From the IMG/VR virus record IMGVR_UViG_3300035126_000631, positions 1 to 64,000 of that record: 64,000 nucleotides of DNA; one strand, written 5' to 3'. The notes beneath the pieces were generated by a model. The model was not told where the DNA came from, ran no database searches, and saw only the letters and a program-made list of their open reading frames with translations. Source of the stretch: a virus. The position numbers and the translations under genes were made by a program. Shown piece by piece: positions 58,363 through 64,000 of the stretch. Position 1 is the first letter of the stretch, and each line of letters begins with the position of its first letter.

Positions 58363-60777
58363 TTATTTCTGTTTCTTGAGGTAGTGATACGCTCCCTCTG
58401 AGCGGGCCGCATCGGCGTCAACCAATGCGTCACGAAGGTTGTCTTTGGCCCGTTTCATCTCACCGCGGGGTGCGGTGCGGGCGATGGCTTTCTCTAGCGC
58501 ACCGATGGAGACTTCGGCGCAGGCGGCGAATGCCTCGGGGCTGATCCGGTCGCGGACCACGTCCCACGCTTTCTGGGCGTCGGTGACCTTGAAGGGGAGG
58601 GCACGTTCGGCCAGTTCGTAGCCTGGGATCTCGATACCCTCTTCGAGTCGCATTTGAAGGGCACGTTGATCGACCTTCTCAGCCCACGACTTCATAATCG
58701 GCGCGGCCCGTTTGGCGAGCGCAATAACGTGCGGGTCGGCGATGTTCGCCGGATCGTATTGCGCCGGCAGTGCGAGTTCGTCGGCCTTGTATTGGGTGGC
58801 GATCGTCAGTGCGAGTGACGACAACTTCGGGCAACTCGCCTGTTTCGCGCACCAAGCGCAATGCGATCCGGTTAAATAGGTCGCGGGGTCATCCCGCCTA
58901 GCAGCAGCTATAATGGCGGTGATTTGCGCGGAGAGACGCTCATAGTCTTTTTCCCGAGACCACGTCTCCTTGTCGATGACCCCGCGAAAGGGCAAAAGCA
59001 CATGCACAGTTATTTCACTGACCTCCGGATGAGCGTCCCAGAGGCCGACGGCATACGCCCAGAATTGCGGTGAATCGGCGACGTATTCACCGAAGGCAAA
59101 TTTGTAATCAATCAACTCGGCTTTGTCGCCGTGTAGGATGATGTGGTCGACATGACCGAACTGGTCCTGCATGTAATATTTTTGCTCCCGAAGCTCCTTG
59201 TGCGGGCCGACTTGTTTGCGGAGCGATGCTAAGTATTTGAGGCACTGGTCGGCCGCTTCCCGCAGCTTCGGGTCATCTGGCGGGATGACATCGAGATTTT
59301 CTTTCTCCACCGCGAGGTGCCCGAGAGTTCCGCGGTTCGCTGCGCTCTTGTCGCGGGTCTGGTCGTTGCGAAAACCGGGGCACTTGGCCTTCTCTTTGAG
59401 GCTCGAAGGGGAGTGCTCGCTGTGCTCTTTTTCTTCGGGTTGTGGAGTTATTTCAGCGGGCATGGAAGTAGAGACATCACCCCATTTACTTTCGTTCAAA
59501 TTATTTTCTCCGCGGTTTAAGATCGCCACATTTTCACGTTTTTCGGCGGTCAATTTCAACGCAGCTTGCTCAACGGTGCCGCCAGCAAAGAGTCGGATGG
59601 CCAGCGCACGGGACTTGGCACCGACCCTGCAAATACGACCCACCGCCTGTTCCTCGACGGTTCCGGAAAACTGCGGACATAGCAGAGCAACTCGCGGGTA
59701 ACGTCCGTCCAGATCGTGAAGGTCGATGGACTGTCCACCGGCTGCGATCTGCACGATGACGGCCCGGAGGTCGTTCCTTTGAAAGGAATCTTGGGTCTTT
59801 TTTCTCTCAGTTTGGGGGACGCGGCCGTCGATGACTTCTGCCTCGGGGAACTGCTTTTTCGCTGTGTCGATGCTTTCATGGAAATTCAAAAAGAGGACGA
59901 CCGAGCCACCGGACTCGACGATCTCCTTCGCCCGTTCGACGATGTAGGGCACTTTGACCAGTTCGATCGCCTGACGTTGCCGCAGGTTTTTGACCCCACC
60001 AGGATCATCCGGATCGGCCATCTCGTCATAGAGTTCCTTGATCGTCGCCTTGTCCTTCGGACTCAACCACAGCGGGTCATCCTCGGTCATCAGTTCCGGC
60101 AACTGCTCCCTGAGTGTTTCCTCGGAAACGCGGTATCCTCTGTTCGCGAATACCGAATGGTGCAGCCGTTCCATTGCGACCTTGTTGGCCGGTAGTTTGG
60201 GATTCCATTCGATGCCACCCCAGCGTGATTCTTCGGCCCCCATCTCACGGACCCACTTCCAAAAGTAGCCGGAGGTGAAGAGCCGGAGATTCACCCCGAT
60301 CGCCTTCATCCGGAGGGGATTTTCTGCCGCCGTGGCCGAAAGCATGAGGACATAGTTCCCCGCCGCGGCCTCCAGCATCTTCCCGTTCTGCGAGTTGTAG
60401 GCTCCGAACATGTGAACCTCATCGAATATGAAGAGACACCGAGCGGGAACCTGCCACTCGTAGGCAAACTTCTTTCCTCCTTTGGAGACCTTTTTGAGCC
60501 AGGGCGTGTTCCCGTTCCGTAACTTTTCTGGGTTCAGGACGAAGAGCGGATCGACCCCGAAGCTGGACAGGGTATCTGTCCATTTCGAGAGGACCGACTT
60601 TGGGGCGATCACCCCAATGGGCAAAGCGAACCGAGCCGCTACACTACTGGCAATGACTGTCTTTCCTCCCCCGCACCCTGTCCCGTCGAGTGACGATCCG
60701 ACAGAGTCGAGGATTTTGAGGTGGCGGTCGACTGCTTCCTTCTGGTAGGGAAAAAGGTTGAACGTCTTGGTGGGCAT
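58363..60777 (-). CDS. SNF2/DEAD-like helicase fused to a PD-(D/E)XK nuclease
   Basis: An 804-residue fusion. Helicase motifs: Walker A GTGCGGGKT (32-40), DEVH (119-122), SAT (147-149), and motif VI QAVGRICRVGAKS (377-389). From about 465 begins a RecB/Cas4-like nuclease (DUF2800-type): RGTLGHLAVE (His487), GHVDHIIL (Asp544), ELIDYKFAFG (Asp557, Lys559), and a C-terminal Cys cluster CAWCAKQASC. The two parts are usually separate phage genes. The linker residues ITPQ (443-446) are coded by a near-copy of the junction motif. It probably processes DNA ends in recombination-dependent replication. Confidence 0.85.
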   Translation of the reverse strand: MPTKTFNLFPYQKEAVDRHLKILDSVGSSLDGTGCGGGKTVIASSVAARFALPIGVIAPKSVLSKWTDTLSSFGVDPLFVLNPEKLRNGNTPWLKKVSKGGKKFAYEWQVPARCLFIFDEVHMFGAYNSQNGKMLEAAAGNYVLMLSATAAENPLRMKAIGVNLRLFTSGYFWKWVREMGAEESRWGGIEWNPKLPANKVAMERLHHSVFANRGYRVSEETLREQLPELMTEDDPLWLSPKDKATIKELYDEMADPDDPGGVKNLRQRQAIELVKVPYIVERAKEIVESGGSVVLFLNFHESIDTAKKQFPEAEVIDGRVPQTERKKTQDSFQRNDLRAVIVQIAAGGQSIDLHDLDGRYPRVALLCPQFSGTVEEQAVGRICRVGAKSRALAIRLFAGGTVEQAALKLTAEKRENVAILNRGENNLNESKWGDVSTSMPAEITPQPEEKEHSEHSPSSLKEKAKCPGFRNDQTRDKSAANRGTLGHLAVEKENLDVIPPDDPKLREAADQCLKYLASLRKQVGPHKELREQKYYMQDQFGHVDHIILHGDKAELIDYKFAFGEYVADSPQFWAYAVGLWDAHPEVSEITVHVLLPFRGVIDKETWSREKDYERLSAQITAIIAAARRDDPATYLTGSHCAWCAKQASCPKLSSLALTIATQYKADELALPAQYDPANIADPHVIALAKRAAPIMKSWAEKVDQRALQMRLEEGIEIPGYELAERALPFKVTDAQKAWDVVRDRISPEAFAACAEVSIGALEKAIARTAPRGEMKRAKDNLRDALVDADAARSEGAYHYLKKQK

Positions 60778-60790
60778 AACGTCTAAAAAT

Positions 60791-61036
60791 ATGATGAAAA
60801 TTATTAACTCAGTAGTCGTAGCAAGTTTGTTAGCTGGAAGTGCATGGGCCGGAGAGGTTTCCTATATCGTCGACCCGAGCGGGAATAACCAAATCGTCTG
60901 GGTCCAGAGGCAGGGCAATATCCTGTATGTCACAGAGTCGGATGACATGAAGCTGGAGCGCATGTCTCGTCGCATGTCGGAACGCCGTCGCATGTCGTCG
61001 GAGAGTTTGCTTGGCGATCTTCTGGACATTCGCTAA
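60791..61036 (+). CDS. Secreted small protein with signal peptide (81 aa)
   Basis: An isolated plus-strand gene in a minus-strand block. MMKIINSVVVASLLAGSAWA is a clear signal peptide with an A-x-A site before GEVSYIV; the mature part is a short beta region plus a Met/Arg/Ser-rich tail (MSRRMSERRRMSSE). Its last 107 bases overlap the convergent resolvase-like gene. It might act in the periplasm, for example in superinfection exclusion. No Shine-Dalgarno sequence is visible. Confidence 0.5.
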   Translation: MMKIINSVVVASLLAGSAWAGEVSYIVDPSGNNQIVWVQRQGNILYVTESDDMKLERMSRRMSERRRMSSESLLGDLLDIR

Positions 61037-61358
61037 CCACGCGGTCGGACTCCTTTACGAGTTCCAACCAATCAGCGGCGAGCATCGTGACTAACCACGG
61101 CTCGCCGTTTTTCTTGTGCGCGACGACCGGCGTCTTCGTGCCGCTATCGGCAATCGCCTGCTTCATCGCGTTGAGCACGTTGAGATTCTGCACCCCTTTC
61201 ACTTCGAAGTGCATTGAAGGCAATTCAGGACAAACCACATCGGCATTGCCTGCGGCACCGCAATACTGCTGACCGCGGAAAGCCTTGAGGAATCCGGCCT
61301 CGCGGAGTTGATCCCGCCAGAGCCGCTCGACCCGTTTGCCTTTCTGCCGCGAGTTCAC
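60930..61358 (-). CDS. Holliday-junction-resolvase-like PD-(D/E)XK nuclease
   Basis: A 142-residue protein starting with GTG that overlaps the upstream stop as GTGA, preceded by GGGGAG. NSRQKGKRVERLWRDQLREA gives the conserved Glu; GAAGNADVVCPELPSMHFEV then K gives the D...ExK site; VVAHKKNGEPWLVTMLAADW follows. This is the pattern of Hjc-like phage nucleases that cut branched DNA. The C-terminal tail past residue 110 is Cys-rich and shared with the overlapping gene. Confidence 0.75.
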   Translation of the reverse strand: MNSRQKGKRVERLWRDQLREAGFLKAFRGQQYCGAAGNADVVCPELPSMHFEVKGVQNLNVLNAMKQAIADSGTKTPVVAHKKNGEPWLVTMLAADWLELVKESDRVVSECPEDRQANSPTTCDGVPTCDETCAPASCHPTL

Positions 61359-61645
61359 GGCAACGCGCTCCCCAGTCGGCCTTGCGCCCACAGCACGAGA
61401 TCATCGTCGTTGTAGACGATCTTCTTGTCCCCGAGCCGGACGAAGGGGAGACCCTGTTTTCGCCAGTAGTTCAACGAAGCGTAAGTGAAAGGTTTACCTA
61501 AAAGTTCACTCAGCCGGGCGACAGCCTCGCCGGCACTATAGACCGCTTTGCGCGGTTGCGCGGGCTCGGCTATTTCTAGTCGGACCCGACCTTCTCCTAT
61601 CGGTGTCGCCCTGAATGAGGCGCACTCGATCGTCATGGTGGTCAT
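61355..61645 (-). CDS. Excisionase-like winged-helix protein
   Basis: A 96-residue protein whose C-terminal half, SAGEAVARLSELLGKPFTYA then LNYWRKQGLPFVRLGDKKIV, matches MerR/Xis-type helix-turn-helix domains. The start is adjoined by a perfect junction motif TAATAACTCCACA that shares the A of the ATG. It lies upstream of the nuclease and replication genes, and may be the excisionase partner of the integrase or an early regulator. Confidence 0.65.
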   Translation of the reverse strand: MTTMTIECASFRATPIGEGRVRLEIAEPAQPRKAVYSAGEAVARLSELLGKPFTYASLNYWRKQGLPFVRLGDKKIVYNDDDLVLWAQGRLGSALP

Positions 61646-61658
61646 GTGGAGTTATTAT

Positions 61659-61835
61659 CTAGAGCCCGAAGAAGTTACGCAAAGCCTTACGTATGACCGC
61701 GCTCATTGAGCGCCCCGAACTCTCTGACTCCTTTTTCAGGCGGTCTTCAAGCTCGGGGTCGCTGGCGAATGAGCGGATCAGCTTCGGGTTGCGAAGATTA
61801 CTCAGCTTCTCCGTCAAGGGTGCCTCTGAATTCAT
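61659..61835 (-). CDS. Ribbon-helix-helix DNA-binding protein (58 aa)
   Basis: MNSEAPLTEKLSNLRNPKLI and RLKKESESSGRSMSAVIRKA, the latter a CopG/Arc-type ribbon-helix-helix. The start at 61835 lies within the upstream gene, so translation may be coupled. A small repressor is likely. Confidence 0.6.
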   Translation of the reverse strand: MNSEAPLTEKLSNLRNPKLIRSFASDPELEDRLKKESESSGRSMSAVIRKALRNFFGL

Positions 61836-61971
61836 TGGGTTCTCTACGATACAACGCGAGACCGTCTTCGACAAACAGAGCCGCTAACTTCTCTGGGGGG
61901 AGAGAGCAACGGTGGGCAGCTTCGATTAGTTCTTGGCTGTGGGTATTATTTAAGGCTATCTGCATGGGCAT
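61798..61971 (-). CDS. Small protein (57 aa) overlapping the ribbon-helix-helix gene
   Basis: MPMQIALNNTHSQELIEAAH, then CSLPPEKLAALFVEDGLALY. GAGGAATACAGAT precedes the start, a good ribosome-binding site. The helical middle resembles small antitoxin-like or regulator domains. It overlaps the next gene's 5' end by 38 bases. Confidence 0.5.
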   Translation of the reverse strand: MPMQIALNNTHSQELIEAAHRCSLPPEKLAALFVEDGLALYRREPNEFRGTLDGEAE

Positions 61972-62032
61972 ATCTGTATTCCTCTCTTATGTGTGTGTGG
62001 TTGTGGTTTTATGCTGGCGTAGTGAAAAAGAA

Positions 62033-62060
62033 GCTGCGGGGAGTGGGGCGTCCCCGCAGC
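62033..62060 (-). terminator. Intrinsic terminator after the 62067 gene
   Basis: GCTGCGGGGA and TCCCCGCAGC form a perfect 10-base-pair stem with an 8-base loop; on the minus strand it is followed by TTCTTTTTCAC. It separates the 62067 repressor-like gene from the early operon downstream. Confidence 0.75.
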
Positions 62061-62066
62061 GGTGAT

Positions 62067-62363
62067 TTACTTCTTCCTGAGTTTCCCCAGGACTTTGGCG
62101 AGAGCGCGTTGAGTGTCATCATCGACGACATCTTGCATTCTTTCGTTTTTATCATCTGGTAGGTTGTTGGCAAGCGTTTGCGCGATTTTACGCAAGTCGC
62201 CGTCCGTATCGTGCTTTGCCAGGTATTCAGCGGTCGCTTCGCGGACGAGGGCGGACAGGTTAGTGTCTTTTGCCGCGGCCATAATATCGAGCGCCTTGTA
62301 GGTGGCGTTCTCTTCGATGTATGACACTCTCCGCATTCCTGGTTTTGGTTTTCCTTGGCTCAT
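62067..62363 (-). CDS. Ribbon-helix-helix repressor-like protein (98 aa)
   Basis: RRVSYIEENATYKALDIMAA, then TNLSALVREATAEYLAKHDT, a strand-helix-helix DNA-binding domain; the C-terminus is a charged helix (DDTQRALAKVLGKLRKK). It sits between integrase and early genes with its own terminator and AGAAAGGAAACC ribosome-binding site, as expected for a lysogeny repressor, and is a candidate for binding one of the dispersed motifs. Confidence 0.6.
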   Translation of the reverse strand: MSQGKPKPGMRRVSYIEENATYKALDIMAAAKDTNLSALVREATAEYLAKHDTDGDLRKIAQTLANNLPDDKNERMQDVVDDDTQRALAKVLGKLRKK

Positions 62364-62405
62364 TGTGTTGGTTTCCTTTCTGTGTTCTCTAACGAAAGCG
62401 ATAGT

Positions 62406-63620
62406 CTACCAAGATATTAAATGCGTCAATCCTTGTTTCTCCGCATATGCACGCACTGATATCGGTGAGATATTAAACCACTCTTCGGCGGCACGTTTAC
62501 TCACCAAGGCTACGTAGTGTTTTGATAACATCTTGATCGAGGTTCCTCCGTGGTAGGCGGTGTTGTGTGGATTTTGGAAAGCTGCAAGGTGGTAGCTCAA
62601 GAACGAGTGTCGGAGGATATTGTCCTCCCATCCGGCTAGACCGACTTGCTTGAGCTTGGCTACGTCACGGGAGATATTTCCGACTTTGCGCTCGGTCATT
62701 ATTGGGCCGTAATCCGGAAAGGTCGCTAGGTTGAGCCATTCGAAGAGACAATCAGGGGTGAAGATGTGCCGCGGCAGAGTCTTTTTGGCGATCACCCGGT
62801 CAACGTGCGCGGTCTTCTCCTCAAAGTTGAAGTGCGCTTTGGTCATCTGAGTGCATTCGTTGCGTCTTGCCCCGCCGAACGCCATTGTCGCGACATAGGC
62901 CAATTCCTTGGGTTTCACTACGATGAGGAACCTCATCAACTGCTCCGGCGTGAATACAGGGTAGTTACCTTCCGGTATCGCCATGAGCGTGACTTGGTCG
63001 GCGATCGTCTGGTGGTCGTCTGCGAGGTAGCGCCGTTTTTTGGCGAAGTTCTCGATCGTCCGGTAAAAGCTCAGAAACTTGTGTTGCGTGTAGGGCGCGA
63101 AATGAGATTCCCGCAGCCGACGCTCTAGGCTTTGTGGAGTGATCTGCTGCATCGTCTCTTTCGGGAACCACGACTTCAAGGTTCTCACTTGGGAATTGAC
63201 CGTCTGCTCGTGGTCTTTCGAGAGCTTCTTTATCTTGATGTCGGCGACCAACTCATCGCAGATCACGCCAAAGTTCTTCCCCTTCGAACTCAAAACGTGG
63301 AACTTCCGGAAGAACTCACACGCCTTGTGGAGTTGATGGGGGGCCACGCTTTTCTCGCACTCCAGTAGGTAGACCAGACGGGCTGCATCGACCTTGGTGT
63401 GTTCTCCCTCGGCGCGGGAGAGATGTCGGACCTTCTGCTTCGCTAGGTCGATCGCCTCGTTCTTGTCGGCGCGTGTGACCCGGAAGCGTTTGTCTCCGAC
63501 ATACCAAGTGAGGCGGTAGGCTGGGTAGCGCCCGGTGGATATTGCGTTTATCTTAACGACTGAATCTCCCAGCCGAACTTCTGTGCCTTTTTTCGATTCG
63601 AGAACCTTCAAATTGTCCAT
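62406..63620 (-). CDS. Tyrosine-family phage integrase
   Basis: A 404-residue recombinase (start at 63620, MDNLKVLESKKG). Catalytic residues: Arg252 in GGARRNE, Lys279/280 in IAKKTLPR, Arg337-His338 in NILRHSFLSYHL (the first His is Asn), His357 in YHGGTS, and nucleophile Tyr369 in KHYVALV. The N-terminal half includes a SAM-like core-binding domain. LRHSF...SYHLA with HYxxLV resembles integrases of Verrucomicrobiota. The start lies beside a diverged junction motif (CATAATCCACATG). Confidence 0.9.
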   Translation of the reverse strand: MDNLKVLESKKGTEVRLGDSVVKINAISTGRYPAYRLTWYVGDKRFRVTRADKNEAIDLAKQKVRHLSRAEGEHTKVDAARLVYLLECEKSVAPHQLHKACEFFRKFHVLSSKGKNFGVICDELVADIKIKKLSKDHEQTVNSQVRTLKSWFPKETMQQITPQSLERRLRESHFAPYTQHKFLSFYRTIENFAKKRRYLADDHQTIADQVTLMAIPEGNYPVFTPEQLMRFLIVVKPKELAYVATMAFGGARRNECTQMTKAHFNFEEKTAHVDRVIAKKTLPRHIFTPDCLFEWLNLATFPDYGPIMTERKVGNISRDVAKLKQVGLAGWEDNILRHSFLSYHLAAFQNPHNTAYHGGTSIKMLSKHYVALVSKRAAEEWFNISPISVRAYAEKQGLTHLISW

Positions 63621-63671
63621 GTGGATTATGACCAGAATTGGGTCGAATCGTTCAAAATTCGACATAACCGC

Positions 63672-63702
63672 ATATAAAAATAAACAAAAGATCCTTCGTA
63701 AA
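63672..63702 (-). promoter_or_regulatory. Integrase promoter candidate
   Basis: On the minus strand TTTACG is followed, after about 17-18 bases, by an AT-rich TTTTATATG box, upstream of the integrase. An inverted repeat, GTCGAAT / ATTCGAC (63642-63663), lies downstream and could be its operator. Confidence 0.35.
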
Positions 63703-63740
63703 CCGCTGTCCTACAGAGAAATGGACAATTTGAAAATATG

Positions 63741-63760
63741 CAGCGCGCACGGGATTCGAA
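63741..63760. other. Candidate attP core (tRNA 3'-end mimic)
   Basis: On the minus strand, TTCGAATCCCGTGCGCGCTG matches the 3' part of a tRNA: 7-base T-loop, 5-base T-stem strand, 7-base acceptor strand and discriminator. It lies 120 bases from the integrase start. Inverted repeats flank it: AAATTGTCCAT / ATGGACAATTT (63610-63620, 63721-63731) and AGAATTGGGTCGA / TCGACCCAATTCT (63634-63646, 63823-63835), as arm-type sites would. Confidence 0.5.
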
Positions 63761-63853
63761 GCGGTGTGTCATCTTGCGTAAAACTCTGACGGGCAGAGGA
63801 ATAAACATTATCAAATTAGGTCTCGACCCAATTCTACCCAGCTTTTTAATTCG

Positions 63854-64000
63854 ATGTCTTTGATTTTAGTGAAATCCGGCATTCAACCGCCGGCCGGCTC
63901 GATCCAACGCTACGGTGCTTGGTGGCCGCAGCACACCGCTGACTGGGCGATTGAGTTGTTTTGTTTCCGTGGGATGGACACCGCGGGGATGGATGTTCTT
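63854..64000 (+). CDS. N-terminal part of an unidentified plus-strand protein
   Basis: The first 49 codons of a gene that continues past the window: MSLILVKSGIQPPAGSIQRY, then GAWWPQHTADWAIELFCFRG. Not recognised. In a circular phage genome it could be the first gene of the packaging/portal block that is missing here; in a prophage it could be host or a further phage gene. Confidence 0.5.
   Translation, partial: MSLILVKSGIQPPAGSIQRYGAWWPQHTADWAIELFCFRGMDTAGMDVL

Noticed and set aside
63535-63789. An 84-codon plus-strand frame across the integrase start
   Set aside because: Half of it is the antisense of the integrase gene and the rest covers the attP candidate; no start signal.

Overview
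The window is phage DNA, most likely the greater part of a temperate podovirus-like (T7-like gene order) genome or prophage. The evidence is a plus-strand morphogenesis and lysis block (tail fibres, endolysin, scaffold, major capsid protein, tail nozzle, tail adaptor, ejection proteins including one of 3361 residues), a minus-strand replication block with a family-A DNA polymerase, and a tyrosine integrase next to a tRNA-like attP candidate. Portal and large terminase are not seen; they would fit between the right edge and the left edge if the genome is circular. The integrase C-terminus (LRHSFLSYHLA, then HYVALV) resembles integrases I associate with Verrucomicrobiota, so that is my tentative host phylum; nothing else fixes it.

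Layout. 1-3.5 kb: fibre genes and a compact lysis cassette (coiled-coil membrane protein, holin-like peptide, tiny lipoprotein, CHAP endolysin). 3.5-6.6 kb: scaffold, terminator, promoters, capsid. 6.7-13.9 kb: small head/tail proteins, nozzle and a string of fibre and collar genes. 13.9-33.1 kb: a repeat-expanded tail adaptor, a gp13-like protein and ejection proteins. 33.1-48.5 kb: a dense minus-strand accessory block of about 45 genes, mostly under 120 codons. It includes a SAM methyltransferase, a C5 cytosine methyltransferase with a second reading frame that also looks coding, a DNA glycosylase, and a glutamine amidotransferase next to an amidoligase. 48.6-50.4 kb: a short plus-strand segment with a terminase-small-like gene, followed by a cluster of AGTTCCC repeats that looks like an origin or regulator array. 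50.5-61.4 kb: replication and nucleotide genes (dCMP deaminase, primase-helicase, a split PolA, a nucleotide-modification-associated protein, an ssDNA-binding-like protein, a helicase-nuclease fusion, a resolvase-like nuclease). 61.4-63.8 kb: small DNA-binding proteins, integrase and attP candidate. The start of another plus-strand gene reaches the right edge.

The most unusual features are regulatory and architectural. A directional 13-base motif, TAATAACTCCACA, sits at about twenty gene junctions on both strands, always pointing in the direction of transcription and usually supplying the stop codon of the upstream gene. A second set of eight GTCCG-N5/6-CGGAC palindromes is confined to 43.3-48.6 kb, around the amidotransferase/amidoligase genes. 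Many minus-strand genes share a near-identical AGAAAGGAA ribosome-binding cassette. The DNA polymerase is split inside its proofreading domain by two small genes. The helicase-nuclease fusion carries a near-copy of the junction motif at its domain boundary, as if two adjacent genes had fused. These are readings of the sequence; family assignments come from motif recognition, not database search.
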